14,377 nucleotides of DNA, from assembly GCA_037178625.1 (NCBI GenBank), contig JAWZXG010000113.1, positions 1 to 14,377 of the forward strand, read 5' to 3'. Positions 1-7,515 of this stretch are shown in pieces. Positions within the stretch are counted from its first letter, which is position 1; each line of letters begins with the position of its first letter. Made by a program: the position numbers and the translations under genes. Origin of the DNA: Skeletonema tropicum (Eukaryota > Bacillariophyta > Thalassiosirophyceae > Thalassiosirales > Thalassiosiraceae). The notes beneath the pieces were generated by a model that was not told the DNA's origin, searched no databases, and was given only the letters and a program-made list of their open reading frames with translations.

Positions 1-100
1 ATCATAATCATAATGAATCACTTCAGTCTTTTCTTTGTGCTACATTATCTATCAGTCAATGAAAGGATCAAGACTGGGACACTAAATGACCCTCTCCAAG

Positions 101-106
101 TTTATT
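101..106 (-). terminator. Possible polyadenylation signal for the receptor gene
   Basis: The plus strand reads TTTATT, so the minus strand carries AATAAA 15 bases past the receptor stop at 121-123. The position suits a polyadenylation signal, but this hexamer is common in AT-rich DNA and stramenopiles do not depend strictly on it. Confidence 0.3.
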
Positions 107-120
107 GTTGCCACCTTCTC

Positions 121-690
121 TCATTGATCTTTCTTCAGCTTCTTCATCATCTTATCCTGTAAGAAATCAAAGCAGTCGAGAACTTCTTCTATCATGCCAG
201 ATTCCACTAGCTCCTCTATCCGATGACTGATATCGTTGTCCTCCACTTTCACAGCTGTATCGGCTTCTCCATTGGTTTTGCCCATATCTTCCAATTGATT
301 GAGGAGGTCCAAGGCTGCTTTGAGAAGCACTATTATCGTGGCTATCGTCCTCCTGGTACATTAGCTCCAGGAAAGTCGCAGATTTGCCCTCCTTTTACAT
401 CATCATCTTCATCAACAACCACATCACCTTCTTCGTCAGCACCCACATCACTTGTCATTAGTGTCGAGGAGGGCATTACGCAATTGTTCTCGTCAACCGC
501 GCATCCAAGAAGATTGACCCATTTTTTTTTTTCTCTGCCTCTGAAATACCTCTATTCTCATCAATATCGCATTTTCCACACCCCCATCTTTTAAAGTCAC
601 GTTCGCTTAGGTAAACGTCCTCCCGATACTGGACCTGCGTCCTTTCCCACCTTTCTCTGGCTATCATGCCACAATTGGGCAAACAGGATG
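121..690 (-). other. Acidic cytoplasmic tail of the receptor
   Basis: After TM4 the minus strand continues as a charged, non-membrane tail. A DEEGDVVVDEDDDVK run lies near 405-450. The last 60 or so codons (121-320) contain NQLEDMGKTNGEADTAVKVE, then EELVESGMIEEVLDCFDFLQ, then a basic end (DKMMKKLKKDQ). The heptad-like spacing of hydrophobic residues suggests a helix or coiled coil. No known domain was recognised. Frame assignment between 330 and 690 is uncertain because of further indels and an A/T homopolymer near 521-531. Confidence 0.45.
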
Positions 691-2565
691 CACCGAGGCA
701 CACAAAACGAAATACATGATTGGAAAGAACATGTTACCTGGCGTACTTGAGTAAATCGTCACCCTCTTCCACATTCAAGTTTGACAGCTCAACTTCGCAT
801 TCTGCCTTGATTTCATTCTCTTCGATAAATGCTTGCTTTGCACTCTCCAGACTATGACCATGGTTCTTTTCTGCTGTGTACATCAATACGAAAAAAGCTG
901 ATGCTACTTGTGGTGTTTACTGGAACGCAATCGGATTCTCGGTAATTACATTGTCCGTGTAAACTAGGATCGAGCTCACACACCCTCGAAAAAGTAAAAT
1001 CAATGTCCATAAGAGTATCTTCTCTTCCGATAGCTAACACTTTGCAGTCTCCTCTAGCATAAGCGTCTAATAAACATGAACCCACGGCCATTGGGGAAAT
1101 CCAATTCCGTCGGGCCATTTCAATTTCAGTTCATCCTTCATGCTGGATGACACAAATGGCAACACCCCCAGCTATGACTTCTCTCTTGTTCCATATTCCG
1201 TCTTCAACCCATACCGTGTCAAAAAGCAGCAAGGTTGCAACGTAGGCAGATACAGCTATCAAAATGAAGAATCCAACCCAAACCCGAACATAAGCACTTT
1301 GTGTGGCAAACTTGCTCCAGTGTCCTGCTCAATCCCTGCCTGAAGAAGAAAAAAAAAACATGCCCTTTTGAAGAATGGCATCAACAATCAATCTGAAGTA
1401 AGCAATCTTCGCCTCTTCCTTGGCCGTTTAGATTGTTTCAACTGCAATCCAGATCGATTTCCGGCCGCCAACTATCTCGATCGGAGAACCACACAGAGAG
1501 TAGTGATGCTACGACTACTACAGCAATTACTACTGCCACAAACTGTATGTGAATGGTTGAAACAGGTACTTTATGTGTCTGAAATACGATATTTGTGTTC
1601 CTTTCAGGTTTGGGAATGATCAACACCGTTTTGTCGTATACTGAGCAGACGAAAGAAAAGATGATAGCAACATACAGTAAGTCATAAGATATCATGGGCA
1701 ATAATGCAGTAAACGAAATCCACCCACACAGGAGCTCTCCCCAACACAAGTACTAGTAATAAAATCACAAAATCATACTCTAGACAACTACTCACCAAGA
1801 GGAACAGTAAAAGTAGTCATCGTTAACCTCTGCCGCGTAATCCAAAACGGTCCCACAGCCATATCCGCCAGTCCATCTCTTCACATCCCACACTGCTGCT
1901 GTAAACGAACTCGCTGGATATCGTTTCAAGCTACCGTTTGAAGTATGCGTGAATGTGACATTTGAATGTCCCCATTTGAATATTTGGATTAACTTTTTGA
2001 TGTAGTCCAATGTATATCCCACCAAATGGGATGGAGTCGTCAAAGTAATTCGTATTATTTTCTGTTCGCTCCCACACGGGTTCACCGCCAGGCAATTGTT
2101 TGTTCATCGTTGGATATCGAAAATCTGGTATGACTGCTGTAAGATTAATGCCACCAATCACCGATATGTCATTCGCAGAAGATTCAAGATATTGTTGCCA
2201 AAATAGTCGGTCGAGTTGCACCACGTCGAATAACTCGCAAAAATATCAGGTTGGTCCAGAAAAGTATTCTGATTTGAAAATATCCTCTGCGGAATTCTTT
2301 GTGCAACTGGTTGAATTGACATAGCACCACGGTTGGAAGCAGTAGGTGGAACGGTAGTGGAGGATAGTCCCCTTGGCAGACTGGATCGTGGAGGAGATCG
2401 TGCTGGAGACAGGCATTGCTGCCGTAGTTGTAAGGAACGCATGAGCTGAAAGGTTTTAGGATAAACTCCTGGTTCACCGGTGGCGGTTGTACAATCCGCG
2501 ATTCTCAAGCGAGGCGAGTACGGACGTTTGATCAACGCAGTTACAACCTTCGTTCCTGACGACAT
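121..2565 (-). CDS. Ionotropic glutamate receptor-like membrane protein, frame-broken
   Basis: Read on the minus strand through several frame changes, this region gives the parts of an ionotropic glutamate receptor-like protein in order. Lobe 1 of the ligand-binding domain includes YPASSFTAAVWDV (about 1882-1920) and MAVGPFWITRQRL (about 1820-1860). After an intron at 1641-1795 comes VYDKTVLIIPKPE, then TM1 (VAVVIAVVVVASLLSVWFSD, about 1485-1545). The pore region has IEQDTGASLPHKVLMFGFG (about 1270-1335) and TM3 has ILIAVSAYVATLLLFDT (about 1215-1268). Lobe 2 follows, with DAYARGDCKVLAIGRED (about 1010-1060) and ENPIAFPV near 925. TM4 is NMFFPIMYFVLCASV (about 690-735), and an acidic tail ends at the TGA at 121-123. 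The family forms ligand-gated cation channels; ligand and ion here are unknown. The start (ATG near 2563-2565) is uncertain: no signal peptide is visible and the N-terminal 100 codons are weak. Frame changes fall near 2190, 2060, 1875, 1440, 1350, 1265, 1100, 930, 880 and 730, so this is either a pseudogene or indel-ridden sequence. Confidence 0.75.
1641..1795 (-). other. Intron in the receptor gene
   Basis: On the minus strand the exon reading to ...FTVPL is followed by a GTGAGT donor at 1795-1790. The intron ends in a pyrimidine-rich stretch and CTGCTCAG at 1641. Joining the exons gives VPL-VYDKTVLIIPKP across the junction, as expected for the stretch between lobe 1 and TM1 in this family. 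The intron is 155 bases, longer than the 83-105-base introns of the gene at the right of the window. Confidence 0.75.
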
Positions 2566-3062
2566 GTTGCTGCTATTTCGGTTGTTCAAAAATCACGTAT
2601 GGATGTGTTTTTTTCATTTCCTCTGCAACAAGTAAATACAATAAAGCACCGCTGTTTTTTTCAATTACTGAATAATAAACTTCTGCTGTTTGCACCATAT
2701 GTAAGATCACCTGTAACATGAAAGTCCACGGTCCAGATGTTGAAGGTCGATTGCTAAGCAAGTATGCCATTTGCAGTATGATCTAATGCTAGCGCAGCAT
2801 TGGAAAAATGAATTGTTCTTTGTGAGACCCGGATCGAGTACGTACCGTCTTGTTTTTTTTTTTATACCTCGCCGATGGATATCAGGGAGCCAAGGCCGGA
2901 TGAGGAATCAATCACCTCTTGCGTGATGCCTACTTTTTTCATTAAGTTGCTTCTGCATTCTGCCTTGTGGCGTCCGCAGCTCGTTATCAAATATTTCTAG
3001 AGTACTATTAGTAGTAAGTAAGTGCCTTCTTTTCTGAGATTACTGGTATACGATGTACATTC
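2566..3062. other. Intergenic region upstream of the receptor gene
   Basis: No gene can be supported here. An 11-base T run lies at 2853-2863. A minus-strand open stretch at 2573-2770 encodes 65 residues with no recognisable motif and no sign of being an exon. Another minus-strand stretch near 2870-2990 reads LMKKVGITQEVIDSSSGLGS and looks mildly protein-like, but nothing identifies it. The receptor promoter would be expected in this interval; no core element stands out. Confidence 0.5.
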
Positions 3063-3426
3063 AACGCTGCGCTGAAGACACTTAACGTGTTGTGTGGTAT
3101 CGTCCAACAGCAGCAGCAGCAGTAGTAGCCAACATCATGTCGATGGTACTGCTGCTGCCTTGTTGTTAGTATACCAGCAGCAACACCATCCTCTCCTCCT
3201 TCTCCGACCAATCCCCAAACAACAACAGCAGCATCCTCCATCTCCAAACAGCAGCAGTACTTGGAGTAGTAGTCATTCATTGGTTGTTGTTGAGGATTGG
3301 TCGGAGCGGAGTTGAGATTAGGGTGCTGCTGCTGTTGGGGGTGATGCTGTTGGAGGTATTGGACGATACAGTGCCAACTATCATTGACGGGGCCTGACTT
3401 AGTAGTAGTGTCTTCAGCGCAGCGTT
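3063..3426. repeat. Foldback element or long imperfect hairpin with CAG/CTG-rich interior
   Basis: The ends form a perfect 20-base inverted repeat (AACGCTGCGCTGAAGACACT at 3063-3082 against its reverse complement at 3407-3426). Further paired blocks nest inside in the correct order: 3097-3107 with 3359-3369 (GTATCGTCCAA), 3104-3118 with 3324-3338 (CAG/CTG-rich), and 3202-3214 with 3294-3306 (CTCCGACCAATCC). The whole segment could therefore fold back on itself around a centre near 3245-3250. No encoded protein and no clear target-site duplication were seen. It may be a MITE or foldback transposon, a decayed inverted duplication, or a hairpin RNA source. Confidence 0.6.
3105..3130 (+). repeat. 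CAG/TAG trinucleotide microsatellite
   Basis: CAG is repeated five times and then turns into AGT/TAG triplets. Similar CAG, CAA and AGT runs recur to about 3275, and CTG/TTG runs on the right side of the foldback (3282-3350) are their complements. Short open frames rich in Ser or Gln here are translation products of the repeats. Confidence 0.7.
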
Positions 3427-4031
3427 TAGAGCCACCCGGAACTAAGTTCTTGACGCACTGATCTATGTTGTTGTATCTTCAGCGAAGCGTTCTTAGCGCG
3501 AAGCCTCCCAGCGAGCTGTGTTTATGTGGATCTTGTCGATGAAGGTGGTCGCTTTTTTGGTATTTCACATGTACCATCTGTCATTTTTTACCAGCGTCTG
3601 CAAGTGTCTGAGCCTGAGCAGGCCTTGGCCAAGCAGTGTGTGGATACATTTTGATTCTAAGAATGATAATAATCGATTCCGCTTGAAGAGCGATTCCAAT
3701 GGTGGTCATATTGTCAATTTTGATAATTTGGACCTCTATTTGAAAATCTGGCTCTGAAGCCAGATCTGGACGAGCTGGGCAGAAAGTAACCCCGTTTTCT
3801 AGCCTGATCGATTCAACCAAATTCGTCCCAATGACGTCGATTAATGCCTAATCGATAGATCTGCTCGAGAGCTTTCCAAACGCCACTATCGCCTTGATTG
3901 GACTACTAGAAGGAAAGATATCATTGTTGAGCTGCTTGAGTTGATCTGTGCTTGGTGGATTTTTGATGCGACAGCGACATCAGTGCCGGATTGAACCTGG
4001 CTCTCATTCGATTCATTGCAAAATTCTGTCG
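3427..4031. other. Intergenic region with a weak, unidentified minus-strand coding-like stretch
   Basis: No recognised gene. At 3476-3491 a copy of the foldback end occurs (TCTTCAGCGAAGCGTT), 15 of 16 bases identical to 3411-3426. On the minus strand, about 3581-3980 can be read as one frame with a single TAG at 3848-3850. It includes LKQLNNDIFPSSSPIKAIVA upstream of the stop and LVESIRLENGVTFCPARPDL downstream. The composition is protein-like but I cannot name a family, so it may be a fragment of a decayed gene. Short hairpins occur at 3747-3764 and 3837-3855. Confidence 0.3.
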
Positions 4032-5211
4032 ATGCCACAACTACACCACCATGATGAAGGCCCCTCTACTACCGACAACGCTGCTGCAACCAGCCTGCTA
4101 CTACTAACTATTCCACCAACGGAATCCTTTCAGACGCCAATAATATTCCCGCTTCTCTGGCTATCAAAACAGCTCACTCATCAAAATAACAATATCGATC
4201 CAGTAGCTCTGCTTCCGCCTTCGCACCGTGCTGCTCGTAATCGACGACGACGACGACAACAATTACCCTCAATTTCAGTCACACCAATCCTCTCAGCACT
4301 AGCCACCAAAACAGCCTCCCTCTCACCAGATTCCAAAACGAAACAACGTGAGAAACAGCTACTTAGCTGGATCACACAAGAATCATCCTCCGACAGCAGC
4401 GCATCAACATCGAACATTCGTATCGACAACCACCCCAAACTCAACTAAGAGGCCTCTTTGCTCAGAGGGACATTCGATCGAATGAATTGATTGTCGAGGT
4501 GCCGTATCATGTGGCGCTGTTGGTGGGGGACACGCTGAGACAGGATTATCCGACTGGTTTTGATCATCGTGTGTGGATGATCATGAGTCGTGGGATGAGG
4601 GTGATGTGGAGGATGTGTTGCAGGGATTTTGTACTTTTTGGAGAATTTCGTCAAGGGTCGGAGTGAGGATGATTCTTCTTCGGAGTCTCATTCAGAATAT
4701 GATTATGAATTGGATTGTGACTGTTATGCTCCCTACGTGACCTCTCTACCACCCAAACCAATCGACAATCACAGCTACGACAAGGAAGAAGGACTCACGC
4801 CCGACTTTTGGTCCGACTCGATTATTGACGAAGTTGGTATCCCAACCTACACTCAGCGGATACTCGACAGGAAACGCATGATACAAACCATTGCACAGAA
4901 CAACACAATGTTGATGAGAGTGAGTTGCAGTGGGCTACTTTTATGATACGTTCGAGACGGTTCACAACGTGGAATATGGTGCCTGATCCAATGTATGAGG
5001 AGGAACAACAGTATGGTTCAGGACCATTTGGTACATTCCCAACAGCATCAATTTTCAACCAAAAGAAAATTGAACAAATACAAGGCTTCCTGGTCCTTTA
5101 ATCGACATGGCAAATCACAATCCTAATCCAAATGCCGAAATGAAAATCAGTGTGAATAAATGGACACGTAAATTTGATGAAACCTCTAGCTTTGCCCTAC
5201 ATGCCACACGA
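4032..5211 (+). pseudogene. SET-domain methyltransferase-like gene, frame-broken and truncated at its 3' end
   Basis: Read through frame changes, this is a SET-domain protein of the Rubisco-LSMT/SETD-like class, which methylates lysines in target proteins. A low-complexity N-terminus from ATG 4032 leads into LLSWITQ (near 4360). The SET entry motif RGLFAQRDIRSNELIVEVPY is at about 4448-4507. YAPYVTSLPPKP (near 4729) and DFWSDSIIDEVG (near 4803) follow. ATFMIRSRRFTTWNM lies at about 4937-4980 and PFGTFPTASIFN near 5028. The hallmark motif LIDMANHNPNAE is at about 5098-5133, where Asn-His is the conserved SET element. Homology ends at SFALHATR (5211), just before the expected GEE(I/L)xxSYG segment and substrate-binding C-terminus. 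Frame changes lie near 4440, 4580, 4635, 4920 and 5095. The missing C-terminus makes this copy non-functional even if the frame changes are sequencing errors. The start codon is tentative. Confidence 0.7.
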
Positions 5212-5212
5212 C
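5186..5212. other. Junction between broken SET gene and reverse transcriptase element
   Basis: On the plus strand, SET homology (SSFALHATR) runs to 5211 and then stops. On the minus strand, typical RT C-terminal sequence (LDLLPLFEAAAKHAEA) runs down to about 5210 and is followed by codons with no RT similarity. The two boundaries coincide. No poly(A) or target-site duplication was recognised at the joint. Confidence 0.6.
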
Positions 5213-6176
5213 CGCTTCGGCATGTTTGGCTGCCGCTTCAAAGAGTGGCAGAAGGTCCAGGTGTGAATATCCTCGTCTAACTAGGCGGTCATGGAGATTC
5301 TTGATGTGTCTCTGTATATCTTCGATTCTTGAGCAGAGACTAAAGATGCGGATGACTTGTCCGATTACTAATCCTTTCAATCCACTCGGAGGATGAGCCG
5401 AGTGTGGTGGGATGTAGAGGTAGAGGGCAAGTTCCTTCTCAAAGAGATCTGTGACGATTCCATTGTTTTCTATGTATATTTTCATATCCATGAAGTCGAC
5501 AGATTTTGCTCTCGGAGTGAAAGTCCATTCCAGGCCGTAGTAGTTGTTGATATCCGCTTTAAATTGACTCCAACATTGTTCATCGCGCTCGAAAGGTAGT
5601 TGGTGGATCCAGAATGCAATTCCATCGTCGATAAAACGGCGGTTGAAAAGGATGCAGTGTGCCCATTTATTGAAAACATATTTCTCTCGAAGAGCGTAGA
5701 ATATAGTTGCGATTGGAGGAGCTGGATTGATTCCCATTGCTACACCCGTTATTTGCCGAACAAAGATATCTCCAAATTTCATCACATTACTTCTCAAGAC
5801 AATTGCAATTGCTTCAATGAGGGCTTCTGGATTGTAGTGAGGAAATTGTTGTCTTCTTGTATCCTCTCTTCTAAGATACTCCGTCAGAACTTCGAGGCAG
5901 GCTTCGCTGTTGATGTTGGAATACATGGCAACTGCATCGAAGGAAAAGACTGAGACATTGGAGGGGATATGGAGATTATCCAATAGCTTTTTCAGCGCTT
6001 GTGAGTCTCTGAAGTAGCTTTGTTGGGCCTTGCGCAATTGGTTGGAGCATTACATCGACCCATTTTGCAATGGCGTTGGAGACACATCCACAAGTACTGA
6101 CTATCGACAAAGCCACCAAGCTCCTCACTATTACTATTGCTGTCCGCTGAATAAGTTGATAAGAAAGCGTAGTCAT
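5186..6176 (-). mobile_element. Penelope-like element reverse transcriptase, with one frame change near 6040
   Basis: The 283-codon frame 5186-6037 and an upstream frame to about 6176 join at a frame change near 6040. The upstream part has IVSTCGCVSNAIAKWVD, matching the RPI(V/I)S..G block that opens Penelope-like RTs. Motif A is FSFDAVAMYSNI (residues about 31-42 of the long frame). Motif B is TGVAMGINPAPPIATI, and motif C is RFIDDGIAFW, in place of the usual Y-I-D-D. A later conserved block reads LYLYIPPHSAHPPSGLKG. The catalytic aspartates are present. The protein copies RNA into DNA for retrotransposition. No GIY-YIG endonuclease is visible after the RT. The last seven or so codons (5186-5209) are antisense to SET-gene sequence, so the element's own sequence probably ends near 5210. 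Its 5' end, to the right of 6176, was not located. Confidence 0.8.
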
Positions 6177-6764
6177 CCCGCTTCGGTAATTTAGTAATAA
6201 CTCTTTATCTTATATTTGATATTTGATATTGGTTCATAAATTGAACAGAGAGAAGTAAGGTCGCTCGTGTTGGAGGCAGAATTCAGGACAGCGGTGCGAC
6301 AGTCACTTGGGCTGACCATAGTCAGATCGGACAAACACAAGCAACAGAAGTTTAAGTAAGCAGCGAGAGAGAGGGACGAAGAGAAGTGACCATGAGCTCA
6401 CTTATCTTCGTAAACAAGAAGTATAGTATGATCCAATTAATAATCTACCAATTACATTCGGAATTTGCAATCTCTGTGGGCTTACGTCGGGGTTATTCTT
6501 CGCAATACGGTCTCAGATATCTTTCGTGCAACAGCTCGCTTGTTTTGAGTATCTTCTGTCTTCGCCACGCACTGCTGTAGAAGACCACTACAGTGTATCT
6601 TTATTTTTTGTTAGATAGCACTTCAGTCACAGACACACACAATAAGTTGTATTTACTTACTTATACATAAGCATGATACCATATCATTCCGGCCAGCCAT
6701 GACTAAAATACATAATCTAACTTTGCTTCCTATCCTGCCTAATTACATGTTACGGTACTGATAA

Positions 6765-6778
6765 GGTCATTAATGACC
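6765..6778. repeat. Perfect 14-base palindrome GGTCATTAATGACC
   Basis: The sequence equals its own reverse complement over 14 bases. Its right half begins one copy of the diverged AATGACCGA direct repeat whose second copy is near 6993. It may be a dimeric factor site or chance; no partner gene points to a role. Confidence 0.4.
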
Positions 6779-7195
6779 GAAGGCCTAAAAGTTCTATACT
6801 TACTTATGTATGGTTCCTAAGTAAAGTAAGTATCGCACTGTGTAAAAAGATATTTTAAGAATGAGAAGGGGTATTGTACTCTTCTGTCAGTTCACGACCT
6901 TGACTGCCTGAGACAAGACGATTGTCTTTGGCGGTACTAAACGCTAAAAATACACAGTCGTATCATTCTCATTCGGTTCTGCGGCGGCCTCAAATGACCG
7001 ACGCCTACAAGGTTGTATTGTTCCTACGTATGTAAACAGGTGAGTTATAAAGTTCAACCCTTTGCACATACATACTTAAACCGGAGTGTTTCACGCATCC
7101 AAAAAGATCCATTCACGCATCCCCCCTAAGGTTCCTTCTAAAGTTGAGAGAGCGAGAGAGGAGAGTGATAAGTACAATAATGTAATTGATAATTA

Positions 7196-7243
7196 CTGCA
7201 GCTGCAGGCACACCTGACGTACTTAAAATTTCTGTTATATAAC
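7196..7243 (+). promoter_or_regulatory. Cluster of short palindromes upstream of the DUF1800-DUF1501 gene
   Basis: About 200-250 bases before the ATG lie a 12-base palindrome (CTGCAGCTGCAG, 7196-7207), a TGACGT hexamer (7215-7220) and a TATA-containing palindrome (GTTATATAAC, 7234-7243). TGACGT is the core of CO2/cAMP-responsive elements described in diatoms, but a six-base match has little weight alone. The TATA-like site could be a core promoter if transcription starts near 7265-7275. Purely positional evidence. Confidence 0.2.
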
Positions 7244-7357
7244 AAGCAGAGCGAAAAATTACAATTGGTAAGCAGCGATATGGAATCTTCTGTTGATTGC
7301 ATTCAATTTATTCTACCTCTCTGTACTAATCTTTGTCGGCCTTCTTCGTCTACTGCT

Positions 7358-7382
7358 GATTTCAGTTTGCAGATTTCAGTTT
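7358..7382 (+). repeat. Short tandem repeat of GATTTCAGTTT in the 5' flank
   Basis: GATTTCAGTTT occurs at 7358-7368 and again at 7372-7382, 62-86 bases before the start codon at 7444. It may lie in the 5' untranslated region. Function unknown. Confidence 0.45.
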
Positions 7383-7443
7383 ACACAGATTAATTCCAGA
7401 TTCTAGATACTTTCCCCAAGAGAAGATCAAGTACTAGCATAGC

Positions 7444-7515
7444 ATGAAGTTTTATGCACTATCTACTCTCATTTGTGCATGGACGTTTCCTTCAACTTCA
7501 AATGTCGATGCCCAA
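7444..7515 (+). other. Predicted signal peptide of the DUF1800-DUF1501 protein
   Basis: The first 24 residues start MKFYALSTLICAWTF and end near SNVDAQA. They have a basic residue at position 2, a hydrophobic stretch and a small-residue cleavage region (V-D-A before Q-A). This suits entry to the secretory pathway and fixes the start codon at 7444. No plastid-targeting ASAF-like motif is evident after the cleavage region. Confidence 0.65.

Larger units (their letters stand above)
6177..7443. other. AT-rich intergenic region between the reverse transcriptase and the DUF1800-DUF1501 gene
   Basis: No gene is supported. The region holds a 14-base palindrome at 6765-6778 and a diverged direct repeat (AATGACCGA-GCCTA type) at about 6771-6796 and 6993-7018. 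Many ACTTACTTA-like stretches occur (6650-6840), with GA-rich tracts at 6364-6382 and 7146-7165. A plus-strand stop-free run at about 6244-6357 encodes 37 residues without a recognisable motif. The right part should contain the promoter of the downstream gene. I searched the plus strand for a displaced SET C-terminus and found none that I could recognise. Confidence 0.5.

Noticed and set aside
223..594. Plus-strand 123-codon open frame rich in Ser and Thr
   Set aside because: It lies antisense to the receptor tail, where the minus strand shows the acidic C-terminal protein; the Ser/Thr run is the complement of Asp/Glu-rich codons.
3094..3315. Plus-strand open frame with poly-Ser and poly-Gln, and its minus-strand counterpart rich in Cys and Tyr
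   Set aside because: Both are translations of the triplet repeats inside the foldback; no domain or codon evidence supports a protein.
3105..3360. CRISPR-like or minisatellite array
   Set aside because: The repetition is of triplets with irregular interruptions and mirrored arms; there are no constant repeats with unique spacers.
6244..6357. Stop-free plus-strand run reading EQREVRSLVLEAEFRTAVRQ and onwards, considered as the lost SET C-terminus
   Set aside because: It is only 37 codons, shows no SYG-type motif, and has no joining splice site, so it cannot be tied to the SET gene.
6386..6580. Plus-strand 64-codon open frame in the intergenic region
   Set aside because: Short, AT-rich, without motifs or neighbours that would support it.
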